Shown one piece after another: positions 17,140-24,320 of a DNA stretch of 64,000 nucleotides (position 1 is its first letter; each line of letters begins with the position of its first letter). The stretch comes from Marinococcus halotolerans DSM 16375 (GTDB taxonomy: Bacteria > Bacillota > Bacilli > Bacillales > Marinococcaceae). The DNA lies in contig NZ_ATVM01000004.1 of the NCBI RefSeq assembly GCF_000420725.1, positions 165,122 to 229,121 of the forward strand, given 5' to 3'. The position numbers and the translations under genes were made by a program. The notes beneath the pieces are model-generated. The model made no database searches. It was not told the DNA's origin and saw only the letters and a program-made list of their open reading frames with translations.

Positions 17140-18147
17140 TGCTTTATTACCGCTACTCTATCAATTGTTGCATTTATACTCTCTGCTGCAGTTTCAGTGT
17201 TTTCAGCTGTGAAATTGTCAGGCTACGCAGATATCATCAGCAGAAATACGAAGATTGGCGGGCTGCTCGCGGGCACTATTCTGCTTGCCGTTGCTACCTC
17301 TCTTCCTGAATTGACCGCAACTATTTCGGCAAGTGTGATCGGCAATGCCGATATTGCGGTAGGCAATGGACTCGGAAGTATTATTTTCAATATTTTCTTT
17401 TTGTTTTTATTGGATATTTACTTTCGAAACAAACGGCTGTTTCTTAAAGTATCAGACGATCATCTCTATACGGCTGTTATCGCGCTTTTGCTTTGTGTGG
17501 TAACTGCTGGCGGACTAATGCTTCATTACCCGCTTTCCTTTTTTGGCATAAGTGTTATCAGCTTGCTGGTAGTTGTTATTTATGTCGGCGGTATGTTCTA
17601 TATATCAAAAAAGCAGAATGATGCGGCCGAAGAAGAGGGAAAAAAAGCTTCGCCGGACGAGAATGTGAATATCCGTCGCACCTTGATTAAATTTATTACG
17701 TTTGCTGCGATTATCTTTGTATCGGGAAGTGCGCTGTCTATATCCGGAGATGTGATGTCAAATACTACAGGTATCAGCGCTACGGCAGTCGGCAGTATTC
17801 TGGTCGCAACCGCCACCTCCCTGCCGGATGCTGTCAGCGTATTTGTAGCGCTTCGGCTGGCCAATGTGAATATGGCAATCGGTACGATTCTTGGGAGTAA
17901 CATCTTTAATGTACTTGTAACAGCGATCGGGGACGTATTTTACCGCGACGGCAGTATTTGGATGGATACAAGCGATCAGACCACCATTATCGCCATTGCA
18001 GGGTTTGTGCTCACGGGGCTCGTGATGATTATTGTGAAAAGGGATAGGACCAGAAATGCGTTCACCTACATGGTGCCCTCACTTGTAGTCGTGCTCGGTT
18101 ATATTATTATGATTGCTTCCATTTTATTTTATAACGGAAGCACGTAG
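17140..18147 (+). CDS. Sodium/calcium exchanger (CaCA) family membrane protein, start frame uncertain
   Basis: About 335 residues with ten membrane helices and both alpha-repeats of the CaCA family: ATSLPELTATISASVIGN with GNGLGSIIFNI, and ATSLPDAVSVFVA with GTILGSNIFNV. It should exchange Ca2+ or another cation for Na+ or H+. The first obvious start, ATG at 17139 after GGAAGGAG, is one base out of frame. The homologous N-terminus (FITATLSIVAFILSAAVSVF) reads in the frame from 17140. In that frame the first conventional start is GTG at 17197, which would remove the first helix. Either a 1-base deletion lies right after the ATG, or an ATT at 17146 is used. Confidence 0.8.
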   Translation, partial: CFITATLSIVAFILSAAVSVFSAVKLSGYADIISRNTKIGGLLAGTILLAVATSLPELTATISASVIGNADIAVGNGLGSIIFNIFFLFLLDIYFRNKRLFLKVSDDHLYTAVIALLLCVVTAGGLMLHYPLSFFGISVISLLVVVIYVGGMFYISKKQNDAAEEEGKKASPDENVNIRRTLIKFITFAAIIFVSGSALSISGDVMSNTTGISATAVGSILVATATSLPDAVSVFVALRLANVNMAIGTILGSNIFNVLVTAIGDVFYRDGSIWMDTSDQTTIIAIAGFVLTGLVMIIVKRDRTRNAFTYMVPSLVVVLGYIIMIASILFYNGST

Positions 18148-18172
18148 AAGCAGGCAGCCGCCTGCTTTTTTT
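18148..18172 (+). terminator. Rho-independent terminator after the CaCA exchanger
   Basis: AAGCAGGC-AGCC-GCCTGCTT hairpin followed by seven T residues, directly after the stop codon. Confidence 0.88.
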
Positions 18173-18198
18173 AGTACCAGAAGAGCATGATCAGGCAT

Positions 18199-18220
18199 AT
18201 TAGTTGCATGTGCAACTAAT
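18199..18220. promoter_or_regulatory. 22-bp inverted repeat, likely MarR operator
   Basis: Half-site ATTAGTTGCA, a TG centre, and the exact complement TGCAACTAAT. It lies about 45 bp before the MFS start in the promoter region of an MFS-MarR operon, as expected for an autoregulating MarR repressor. Confidence 0.75.
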
Positions 18221-18266
18221 TATTTATATGGTAGATAGAGTAAATTCAGACAAAGGAGTAATCAAA

Positions 18267-19436
18267 GTGTCTCAAAAACTGGCCATTTTATCCATTTCAT
18301 TGATTACCGTTATGGCAGGAGCTACTATTTCTCCGGCGCTCGGTTCTATTTCTGAAGCTTTTCCGGACGCCAACGAGACTTCAATTAAACTAATCAATAC
18401 CCTGCACGCATTGTTCATTATCCCGTTTACTTTTATATCAAGCCGTCTCACGAAACGAGTGTCCAAAAAATCTGTTTTAGCAGCCGGGCTCATCCTGTAT
18501 GTTATTGGAGGTTTGGGGGGAGCTTTTGCTCCAACGCTTTGGCTGCTGCTCGTTTCAAGAGCGGTGCTCGGTATTGCCGTCGGGTTGATCATGCCGATAT
18601 CGACGAGCCTGATCCCGGATTTTTATGAAGGTAAAGAAAAAACAGTCATGATGGGACGGGTAAGCGCCTCCAATCAGCTGGGCGGTATTATCTCCATTGT
18701 GCTTGCGGGCATACTGGCAGGTATTTTATGGAGGCTGACGTTTGCTGTTTACGGCCTGGCCCTGCTGGTGTTCGTGCTGGTGCTGCTTTTTCTTCCGAAA
18801 CAGAAGCCTGAAGCAGTATCAGCGTCAGATGGCAGCGCATCGCGGGGAGTGGAAAAGCAAATTTTTGCTCTTGCCGGCGGTATGTTTATTGTGTTCTTAT
18901 TCTTTTATTCCATTCCGACGAATATGGCAATCTTTCTGCAGGAAAACAATATTGCCTCTGCTTCCCTTGCTGGTGTAATGATTGCTTCGTTAAACGTAGG
19001 AGGGTTTGCAGCAGGCTCCATGCTCGGCAGTATCACAAGCCGGCTGGGGAGATGGACAGTGCCTCTGCAGCTGGCGGTAACCGGCCTCGGTTTTATTCTT
19101 ATCGCTTTTGGCGGGCAGGCAGTATTGATTACGCTAGGCATCGTTTTGATAGGTATTGGACTTGGCACAGTTATTCCGCTGATTTTTGACCGTGTGACGA
19201 AAGTGTCAAGCGCTGTCCAGATGTCTTTGGCAATGGCAGTGGTGCAGAGCTGCATGTATTTCGGACAGTTTATGTCGCCACTCGTGCTGGATTTTGTCGG
19301 CCGTCTGGCGGGTGGTTCGATTGGTACTAATCAGTTCATATATGCTTTTTCCGGCATCACGGCTCTTGTAGTGGCAGCCATGGTTTTTCTGTTTAAAGCT
19401 TTCGGGAAACGTAAAGCTCTGGAGGAGGAAAAGTAG
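18267..19436 (+). CDS. MFS drug or metabolite exporter, MarR-regulated
   Basis: This 389-residue, twelve-helix transporter of the DHA1 type begins SQKLAILSISLITVMAGATI. The conserved Arg in helix 4 lies in SRAVLGIAVGLIMPIS. The GTG at 18267 is chosen because AAAGGAG lies 8 nt upstream; a longer frame to 18204 has no ribosome site and runs into the operator. The stop is one base before the MarR gene. Such units usually expel toxic organic compounds when the compound releases MarR from DNA. The substrate is unknown. Confidence 0.88.
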   Translation: MSQKLAILSISLITVMAGATISPALGSISEAFPDANETSIKLINTLHALFIIPFTFISSRLTKRVSKKSVLAAGLILYVIGGLGGAFAPTLWLLLVSRAVLGIAVGLIMPISTSLIPDFYEGKEKTVMMGRVSASNQLGGIISIVLAGILAGILWRLTFAVYGLALLVFVLVLLFLPKQKPEAVSASDGSASRGVEKQIFALAGGMFIVFLFFYSIPTNMAIFLQENNIASASLAGVMIASLNVGGFAAGSMLGSITSRLGRWTVPLQLAVTGLGFILIAFGGQAVLITLGIVLIGIGLGTVIPLIFDRVTKVSSAVQMSLAMAVVQSCMYFGQFMSPLVLDFVGRLAGGSIGTNQFIYAFSGITALVVAAMVFLFKAFGKRKALEEEK

Positions 19437-19437
19437 T

Positions 19438-19872
19438 ATGACTGTTTATTCTGTTGGTAAATGGGCGGCGGTTATTCAGCGTTACACTCACCAATATATT
19501 GAGAAACGATTCAATCATTTTGGTTTAGGGAATACAGAAGTGCTGGTACTTTTAACGTTATACGATCAGGAAAATGTGCCCCAGGAGTACATCACCAGGC
19601 AGATAGTGATGGATAAAGCTACAATTACGCGCGCTATGAAACGCCTCGAAGAAAAAGGGTATCTTTACCGAAAAGAGAGCGCCGTGGACCGGAGGGAAAA
19701 GATCGTTTTTCTTACTGAAGCGGCCAGGAAAATAGAAGTGGAGATTTCAGAAGCGATGCGGGAATGGACAGATATTATGACAAAAGAGTTTACAAAGGAA
19801 GAAAAACAAACGCTTCTCAGGCTCATGGAAAAAGCAGCAGATGGGGCGAGGGACGAAGTGGAGCCCAGGTAG
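19438..19872 (+). CDS. MarR-family transcriptional regulator
   Basis: This 144-residue winged-helix dimer protein has a recognition region (VPQEYITRQIVMDKATITRAMKRLEEKGYLYRKESAVDRRE) with the family wing motif DRRE. GGAGGAGG within the end of the MFS gene serves as its ribosome site, showing close translational coupling. It probably binds the 22-bp inverted repeat at 18199 and represses the operon. Confidence 0.93.
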   Translation: MTVYSVGKWAAVIQRYTHQYIEKRFNHFGLGNTEVLVLLTLYDQENVPQEYITRQIVMDKATITRAMKRLEEKGYLYRKESAVDRREKIVFLTEAARKIEVEISEAMREWTDIMTKEFTKEEKQTLLRLMEKAADGARDEVEPR

Positions 19873-20020
19873 AGTGTTTGTGACAGCAGGAAGCTCATGG
19901 TAGCATAATAGTATATACTTCGTACAATTCTATTATTCCCCCGGCGTTTATTGCCCTTCATCGTTATTCTTAATTAATTTCCGTTTGTGTATATTCCATA
20001 TATAGGAGGTGTATAGCTAC

Positions 20021-20569
20021 TTGCGAAGAGAAACCAAATTTTTATTTTCTTTTATGCCTTTTACTACCTACGATAAAGAAAAAAGCCGTTTGAAGGAGCA
20101 GCGTCAAAAAGGATGGCAGGTTCAGGACTGCTCTCTTCTCGGCTATTCTTTGTCGGAAGCCAGAGAAGAAGAAAAGGAATATCAGTTTATCATGTCGAAA
20201 GATTACCAGGGATTGCGGAAAATTTCTGAAGAGGAATGGACACTTCTGTGTTCCTCTCCGGTACTTCACGTATTTGAAGGGGATAAAGATGCTTTGTCCT
20301 TTCAGGACCACTGGACGCTTTATTTTTTGGAGGAATACCGAAAAAAGTGCCGGAGGTGGGGAATTACAGCTGCAGTAAGTGCTATTTTGTTTATAGTATT
20401 TCTGCTTTTAGTGATAACTGAGATGAACCTGCCGGTTGTGGCGGTGAATTTCGCCTTTTTTATGCTCTCATTGTTCACGGGAATAGTAGCCTTTACCGTG
20501 ATCCGGTGGCTACGGACGCTTGCTGTTATCAGCCAGGCTAAGCAGATTGTCAGTACCGGCACAGAATGA
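20021..20569 (+). CDS. DUF2812-like membrane protein
   Basis: The protein has about 182 residues. The N-terminal part (TTYDKEKSRLKEQRQKGWQVQDCSL) resembles DUF2812, whose members often pair with PadR regulators. Two transmembrane helices follow at roughly 113-160. AGGAGGTG at 20004 favours the TTG at 20021; a GTG at 20009 overlaps the ribosome site. No PadR gene is adjacent, so its regulation and role are unknown. A small acidic protein gene follows 32 nt later. Confidence 0.7.
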   Translation: MRRETKFLFSFMPFTTYDKEKSRLKEQRQKGWQVQDCSLLGYSLSEAREEEKEYQFIMSKDYQGLRKISEEEWTLLCSSPVLHVFEGDKDALSFQDHWTLYFLEEYRKKCRRWGITAAVSAILFIVFLLLVITEMNLPVVAVNFAFFMLSLFTGIVAFTVIRWLRTLAVISQAKQIVSTGTE

Positions 20570-20601
20570 TATTTTATCCTGTACATGAAAGGACGGCCTT
20601 C

Positions 20602-20769
20602 ATGGAAGAAGAGCTTCGTTATTTGAATGAAGAGGACAAAGAACGATTTAAGGAAATTCAATCAATGCTTGAAGGAAATATCTCGTATGAAGACCAGAAA
20701 AAGCTTGTGACAGAGCTGGCAATACTGCGTGAAAGAAATGAACTCAGAAAAAGATCCCGGCCCCAATAG
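20602..20769 (+). CDS. Small acidic/charged hypothetical protein
   Basis: The 55-residue protein is highly charged and predicted helical (MEEELRYLNEEDKERFKEIQ). GAAAGGACGG precedes the ATG at 20602. Composition and length resemble other small Bacillus proteins of unknown function. It is probably cotranscribed with the DUF2812-like gene and ends in a strong terminator. Confidence 0.65.
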   Translation: MEEELRYLNEEDKERFKEIQSMLEGNISYEDQKKLVTELAILRERNELRKRSRPQ

Positions 20770-20787
20770 GCACGGGATCTTTTTTTA
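20748..20787. terminator. Bidirectional terminator between the small gene and the methyltransferase
   Basis: AAAAAGATCCCG and CGGGATCTTTTT arms enclose a 13-nt loop. The hairpin includes the stop codon of the small gene and also serves the convergent methyltransferase. Confidence 0.85.
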
Positions 20788-20788
20788 T

Positions 20789-21424
20789 TCATCCCTCTGG
20801 TTTAGTACATACAGCAATGCCGAGAGGGTAGTGAACCTCCGCACGGGCGGGACGTTCGAAGGCTACTCCCTGCTGGTAGTATAACTCCAGCTTTTCCCAC
20901 GGCCAGTCTTCACTTGATAAGAGCTCTTCCCATTCTTCTGGCGTTAACTGGTGGTAATGAAAAGGGGAGTTGCTGGGCTTGTGTCTTCCCCGGCCGAAGG
21001 GCGTAGAGACGATGAGCGTACCGCCAGGGCGGAGCAGAGCGTACATGCGTTTCATAAAGATACGGTCATCGGGCACGTGCTCAATGGTTTCAAAGGAAAC
21101 AACCGTATCGAACGTACCTATCTGCACGGGGATATTCTCATCAAGAGCATCTCCTGTCTGGAAGGAAAGCTTAGGATGATAATAGTGCTTTTGGGCAAAG
21201 ACGATAGCTTCAGCGTCAATGTCGACGCCGAGTACATGGTCTACCTCCCGTTTTTTCCCTTTAGCTGTCATCTGAGCCCCGTAGCCGACTCCGCAGGCAA
21301 TATCAAGCACACGGCCCCTTGCGTAAGGCATAGCAAAATAATAGCGGGCCAGATGCTCAAGCAGCATACCGTTGGTCGGTTTCATTTCTGAAGGGATGAT
21401 TCGTTCTCCTGTGTCTTTTAACAC
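20789..21424 (-). CDS. Class I SAM-dependent methyltransferase
   Basis: The 211-residue Rossmann methyltransferase has motif I VLDIACGVGYGAQM near residue 40, an acidic motif II (VLGVDIDAEAI), and motif IV/V FDTVVSFETIEHVPDD with LLRPGGTLIVSTP. This layout matches the UbiE/COQ5-like or small-molecule methyltransferase group (Methyltransf_11). The start is a GTG with a modest GGTGA ribosome site. Nothing nearby reveals the acceptor. Confidence 0.87.
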   Translation of the reverse strand: MLKDTGERIIPSEMKPTNGMLLEHLARYYFAMPYARGRVLDIACGVGYGAQMTAKGKKREVDHVLGVDIDAEAIVFAQKHYYHPKLSFQTGDALDENIPVQIGTFDTVVSFETIEHVPDDRIFMKRMYALLRPGGTLIVSTPFGRGRHKPSNSPFHYHQLTPEEWEELLSSEDWPWEKLELYYQQGVAFERPARAEVHYPLGIAVCTKPEG

Positions 21425-21546
21425 GAATAGTCACCGCTATCTGTATAGTTTGGTCTTCTCATCATATAGAAAAAAAGAAGGAAATTGCAAGGCTAAAGGT
21501 GCCACGGGGAGGCAGCGGCTGCCGGAGCGCAGCATATGATAAGTGT

Positions 21547-21575
21547 TTGACAAACAGGAAAGCATCCTTTATATT
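21547..21575 (+). promoter_or_regulatory. Sigma-A promoter of the CstR-like gene
   Basis: Perfect -35 TTGACA (21547-21552), 17-nt spacer, -10 TATATT (21570-21575). The predicted start of transcription falls at the edge of the operator at 21583. Confidence 0.8.
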
Positions 21576-21582
21576 TTTCATA

Positions 21583-21596
21583 TACCCATTAGGGTA
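21583..21596. promoter_or_regulatory. CsoR/CstR-family operator TACCC-ATTA-GGGTA
   Basis: An inverted repeat of TACCC/GGGTA with a 4-bp centre lies right after the -10 element, so a bound tetramer would block initiation. This is strong evidence for autoregulation of the following repressor gene. Confidence 0.75.
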
Positions 21597-21652
21597 ATAT
21601 AAAGAGATAAAAGCAAGTAAATAAATACCCTTTTTGAAAGGAGGAGCCTTTC

Positions 21653-21913
21653 ATGGAATATAATGATCAAATGAAAAACCGGGTAAAACGGGTAGAGGGG
21701 CAGGTCCGCGGCATTCTTCGGATGATGGAAGAAGAAAAGGACTGCAAAGAGCTTGTTTCGCAGATGAATGCTGCACGTACAGCGCTTGATCGCGCGATTG
21801 GTCTGGTAGTGAGTACGAATCTCGAGGAATGTGTGCGTGAACAGATAGAAAAAGGAGAAGACAGCGAAGAGCTGATCCAGGAAGCTGTTAATCTGCTGGT
21901 TAAAAGCAGATAA
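21653..21913 (+). CDS. cstR: CstR-like persulfide-sensing repressor (CsoR family)
   Basis: This 86-residue all-helical protein belongs to the CsoR/RcnR family, which binds DNA as a tetramer. The copper-sensing CsoR triad is Cys-His-Cys; here cysteines are at 31 (EEKDCKE) and 60 (NLEECVRE), and the histidine position is Asn. That two-cysteine pattern and the C-terminal EAVNLLVKS match CstR, which reacts with sulfane sulfur to form Cys-Cys di- or trisulfide links. The strong promoter and the operator on +1 imply autorepression. No sulfur-oxidation genes (rhodanese, SQR, persulfide dioxygenase) follow, so its other targets must lie elsewhere. A YrkD-like role is the alternative. Confidence 0.85.
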   Translation: MEYNDQMKNRVKRVEGQVRGILRMMEEEKDCKELVSQMNAARTALDRAIGLVVSTNLEECVREQIEKGEDSEELIQEAVNLLVKSR

Positions 21914-22000
21914 TAAAACAGTGTTAATAAAGTTTAAAAGAAATAAGGGAGTATATTGAGCATATACTGAAAAAAAGAATAGCTTAAATCGTTTAATGAC

Positions 22001-22039
22001 TAAAATCCGCGTTCTTCCATGAAGAGCGCGGATTTTTTA
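22001..22039 (+). terminator. Rho-independent terminator after the CstR-like gene
   Basis: AAAATCCGCGTTCTTC pairs with GAAGAGCGCGGATTTT (one wobble pair) around CAT, followed by a T run. Confidence 0.88.
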
Positions 22040-22093
22040 GAATGACGTGAAAATTCAACTGTATCCCAAGTGTAGGAAGCTTTCTACAACAGC

Positions 22094-22109
22094 TGTTTCA
22101 CGTGAAACA
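22094..22109. other. parS chromosome-partitioning site, perfect palindrome
   Basis: TGTTTCACGTGAAACA is a fully symmetric version of the Spo0J/ParB recognition sequence. It lies in an intergenic region 16.3 kb from the other exact site at 5819. Confidence 0.9.
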
Positions 22110-22301
22110 GAGTTCGTGCCCTAAATAAATATTTTATCAATTTTGATCGTATCAAGAGGGAGATTCTTTATACGCTCCTTCATAATTTTAAAGAAATATT
22201 CCTTTTTTAAAATTTACTGTATGATCACCGGGTAAAAAGGGTATAGCTTTTAGGGCGATTGGCATAGGTTAAACTAAAAAATTAATAAAGGTGGCTTCAC
22301 A

Positions 22302-22754
22302 ATGCAGGGAGAGGACCGTGAAGTAGTATTTATCTCAGACAAGATCCATGCAATTATTCTTTTTTTGGATGATATTATTATTCAGGAGAAATACCATATG
22401 AAGGATATTGAAAAGCTTCAGCCTGAAACGATGGAATCTCAAAAGCATAAATCAGCGATTATCTTAAACATTATGGAACGCTCGGCAGAATTACTCCGCG
22501 GACGGTTTCCGGACTGCTGCGAGGCAGGGTCACAGGTTACTTACACCGTGAAAGATCTGGAGAAGGCGAGAGAAGATTTAAAAACAATTCACAACGATAC
22601 ATTTGAAGAATACGGAATTGTTAAGTCCACGTACGAACCGGGAGAGAAAAACGAAGACTCTTTTATTACAAAAACAGTCGTAGGTCTTGTGAACTACAAT
22701 GTACACTTATTTGAGACGAAATTTCTGGACTATATAGACCCCCATGCTCTCTAG
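22302..22754 (+). CDS. Hypothetical protein, 150 residues
   Basis: I do not recognise this soluble, acidic protein. It is predicted mainly helical (DKIHAIILFLDDIIIQEKYH, DLEKAREDLKTIHNDTFEEYG) and carries a Cys-Cys pair near residue 71 (GRFPDCCEAG). The ATG follows AAAGGTGG, a good ribosome site. It sits between the parS site and a general-stress-protein gene; cotranscription with the latter is possible across an 87-nt gap. Coding character is good and no rival frame exists. Confidence 0.7.
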   Translation: MQGEDREVVFISDKIHAIILFLDDIIIQEKYHMKDIEKLQPETMESQKHKSAIILNIMERSAELLRGRFPDCCEAGSQVTYTVKDLEKAREDLKTIHNDTFEEYGIVKSTYEPGEKNEDSFITKTVVGLVNYNVHLFETKFLDYIDPHAL

Positions 22755-22782
22755 GCGAAAAGAGGGAGTTTGCCGGGAGATG

Positions 22783-22808
22783 GTTTAAATAACGACGGAA
22801 TTGTTTAT
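22783..22808 (+). promoter_or_regulatory. Possible sigma-B promoter
   Basis: GTTTAA, 14-nt spacer, GTTTAT. The -35 matches the SigB consensus exactly and the -10 differs from GGGTAT at two positions. It lies 34 bp before a general-stress-protein gene. Confidence 0.35.
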
Positions 22809-22841
22809 TAGGATAGCAGTAGCCAATAAAGGGAGGTTCTT

Positions 22842-23189
22842 ATGAAACCGTTCGTTAGAGAATACACAAATGACGAAGCACTGCAGCAGGATGTTCAGCG
22901 CTTAGCTGAAAAGGGCATTGATAAAAGTAACGTGTACGTTATGACCCATGATAACGACCGTACCGGCCGTATCGCGGAGAATGCGAATGCCAATACTGTC
23001 GGAATGAAAGAAGAAGGCCTAAAAAATGCGGTAGGAAATATGTTCAGCAAAAAGGGCGACGAGCTCCGGAATAAATTGCAGGAAATTGGATTATCCCAGG
23101 AAGAAGCCCATGAGTATGAGGATGAACTCGATGAAGGAAAGATCCTTCTCATTGTGACAGATACTGAAGGCGTTAATACGATTATTTAA
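22842..23189 (+). CDS. General stress protein 17M-like (YflT family)
   Basis: This 115-residue protein matches the heat-induced stress protein YflT domain: REYTNDEALQQDVQRLAEKGIDKSNVYVMTHD, then GDELRNKLQEIGLSQEEAHEYEDELDEGKILLIV. Family members are SigB-induced cytoplasmic proteins of unknown mechanism. The start has AAGGGAGG. A SigB-like promoter lies upstream and a terminator just downstream. Confidence 0.88.
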   Translation: MKPFVREYTNDEALQQDVQRLAEKGIDKSNVYVMTHDNDRTGRIAENANANTVGMKEEGLKNAVGNMFSKKGDELRNKLQEIGLSQEEAHEYEDELDEGKILLIVTDTEGVNTII

Positions 23190-23202
23190 CAATAATAGAA
23201 TA

Positions 23203-23231
23203 GAGCCGCTCTCAAGCCGGGAGCGGCTTTA
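23203..23231 (+). terminator. Rho-independent terminator after the stress protein
   Basis: AGCCGCTCTC and GGGAGCGGCT arms form a stem around AAGCC. The T tract is short (TTTACG). Confidence 0.75.
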
Positions 23232-23328
23232 CGTTTGTCGATTGACAAGCTTTTATAATAAGGAATAGAATGGTAATATATTTTCCTTAGGGAAACTTTT
23301 TTTAATAGAGTAAAAAGGAGATTATACT

Positions 23329-24135
23329 ATGGAGTGGTTTGCGGAGCTTCATCCTACGCTGCAGGCGCTGATTGGTTCTTTGTTTACCTGGGGGATGACT
23401 GCAGCAGGAGCTGCGGTGGTGTTTTTTACAAACAGAAACAATCAGAAGCTGATGGATAGTATGCTTGCATTTGCCGGCGGGGTCATGATTGCTGCGAGCT
23501 TCTGGTCGCTGCTTTCTCCCGGCATTGATATGGCAGAGGAGCAGGGGCAGATACCTTATATTCCAGCTGTTATTGGTTTTTTACTTGGGGGCGTTTTTCT
23601 GTTGCTGCTGGACAGAATCATTCCTATGATGAACGAAGACACGTATTTTAAGGAAATAAAAGACAAGTATGCCAAGCATCGGACCACTATGCTTGTTTTT
23701 TCGATTACCCTGCACAATATCCCGGAGGGGCTCGCTGTAGGTGTAGCGTTCGGGGCACTGGCTTCGGAATTCAGCAGCTCCACGCTCGCCGGAGCAGTAG
23801 CGCTTGCGCTTGGCATCGGCATTCAAAATTTTCCGGAGGGAACAGCCGTATCGATGCCGCTGCGCCGGGACGGAGTGTCGAAAAAGAAAAGCTTCTTTTA
23901 CGGTCAGCTTTCCGGTTTTGTTGAGCCGGTGGCTGCAGTGATTGGTGCTGCCGCGGTTATTATCATCCAGCCGCTGCTTCCATTTGCTCTCAGTTTTGCA
24001 GCCGGAGCGATGATATTTGTCGTTGCCAAAGAGGTCATTCCCGGTTCACAGGAAAAGGGCAACGTACGGCTCGCCACCTTCAGCCTTATGATCGGTTTCA
24101 GTGTCATGATGATATTGGATGTAGCTTTAGGGTAA
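23329..24135 (+). CDS. ZIP-family divalent metal transporter
   Basis: This 268-residue membrane protein has eight predicted helices. The two metal-binding signature helices are TLHNIPEGLAVGVAFG and GIQNFPEGTAVSMP. ZIP proteins bring Zn2+, Fe2+ or Mn2+ into the cytoplasm. It has the length and order of bacterial ZupT/GufA-like members, and the second motif has Q-N in place of H-N. The start follows AAAAGGAG. It is a single-gene unit with a strong terminator. No Zur or Fur box is evident. Confidence 0.9.
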   Translation: MEWFAELHPTLQALIGSLFTWGMTAAGAAVVFFTNRNNQKLMDSMLAFAGGVMIAASFWSLLSPGIDMAEEQGQIPYIPAVIGFLLGGVFLLLLDRIIPMMNEDTYFKEIKDKYAKHRTTMLVFSITLHNIPEGLAVGVAFGALASEFSSSTLAGAVALALGIGIQNFPEGTAVSMPLRRDGVSKKKSFFYGQLSGFVEPVAAVIGAAAVIIIQPLLPFALSFAAGAMIFVVAKEVIPGSQEKGNVRLATFSLMIGFSVMMILDVALG

Positions 24136-24142
24136 AAAGTCG

Positions 24143-24181
24143 GCTGAAGCAGAGAGGTTTTTTCTGCTTCAGCTTTTTTTA
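24143..24181 (+). terminator. Rho-independent terminator after the ZIP transporter
   Basis: GCTGAAGCAGA and TCTGCTTCAGC make an 11-bp perfect stem followed by seven T residues. Confidence 0.9.
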
Positions 24182-24320
24182 TCTCGCAGACTGTCTTTAA
24201 TAAATTAGGGATAAAACCTATGCGCCCTTTTGTGATAAAGTAGCATAGATGAGCACCCGGACCGGGAGGCTGAATTTTATTTATAGTTTCTGGAGAAAAT
24301 GGTGAAAAAGGAGCTTCGAC

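Larger units (their letters stand above)
21914..22301. other. 388-bp intergenic region holding a terminator and a parS site
   Basis: From left to right it holds the terminator of the CstR-like gene (22001-22039), a perfect palindromic parS (22094-22109), and an A/T-rich stretch that probably contains the promoter for the gene at 22302. No credible ORF or RNA gene was seen. Confidence 0.7.
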
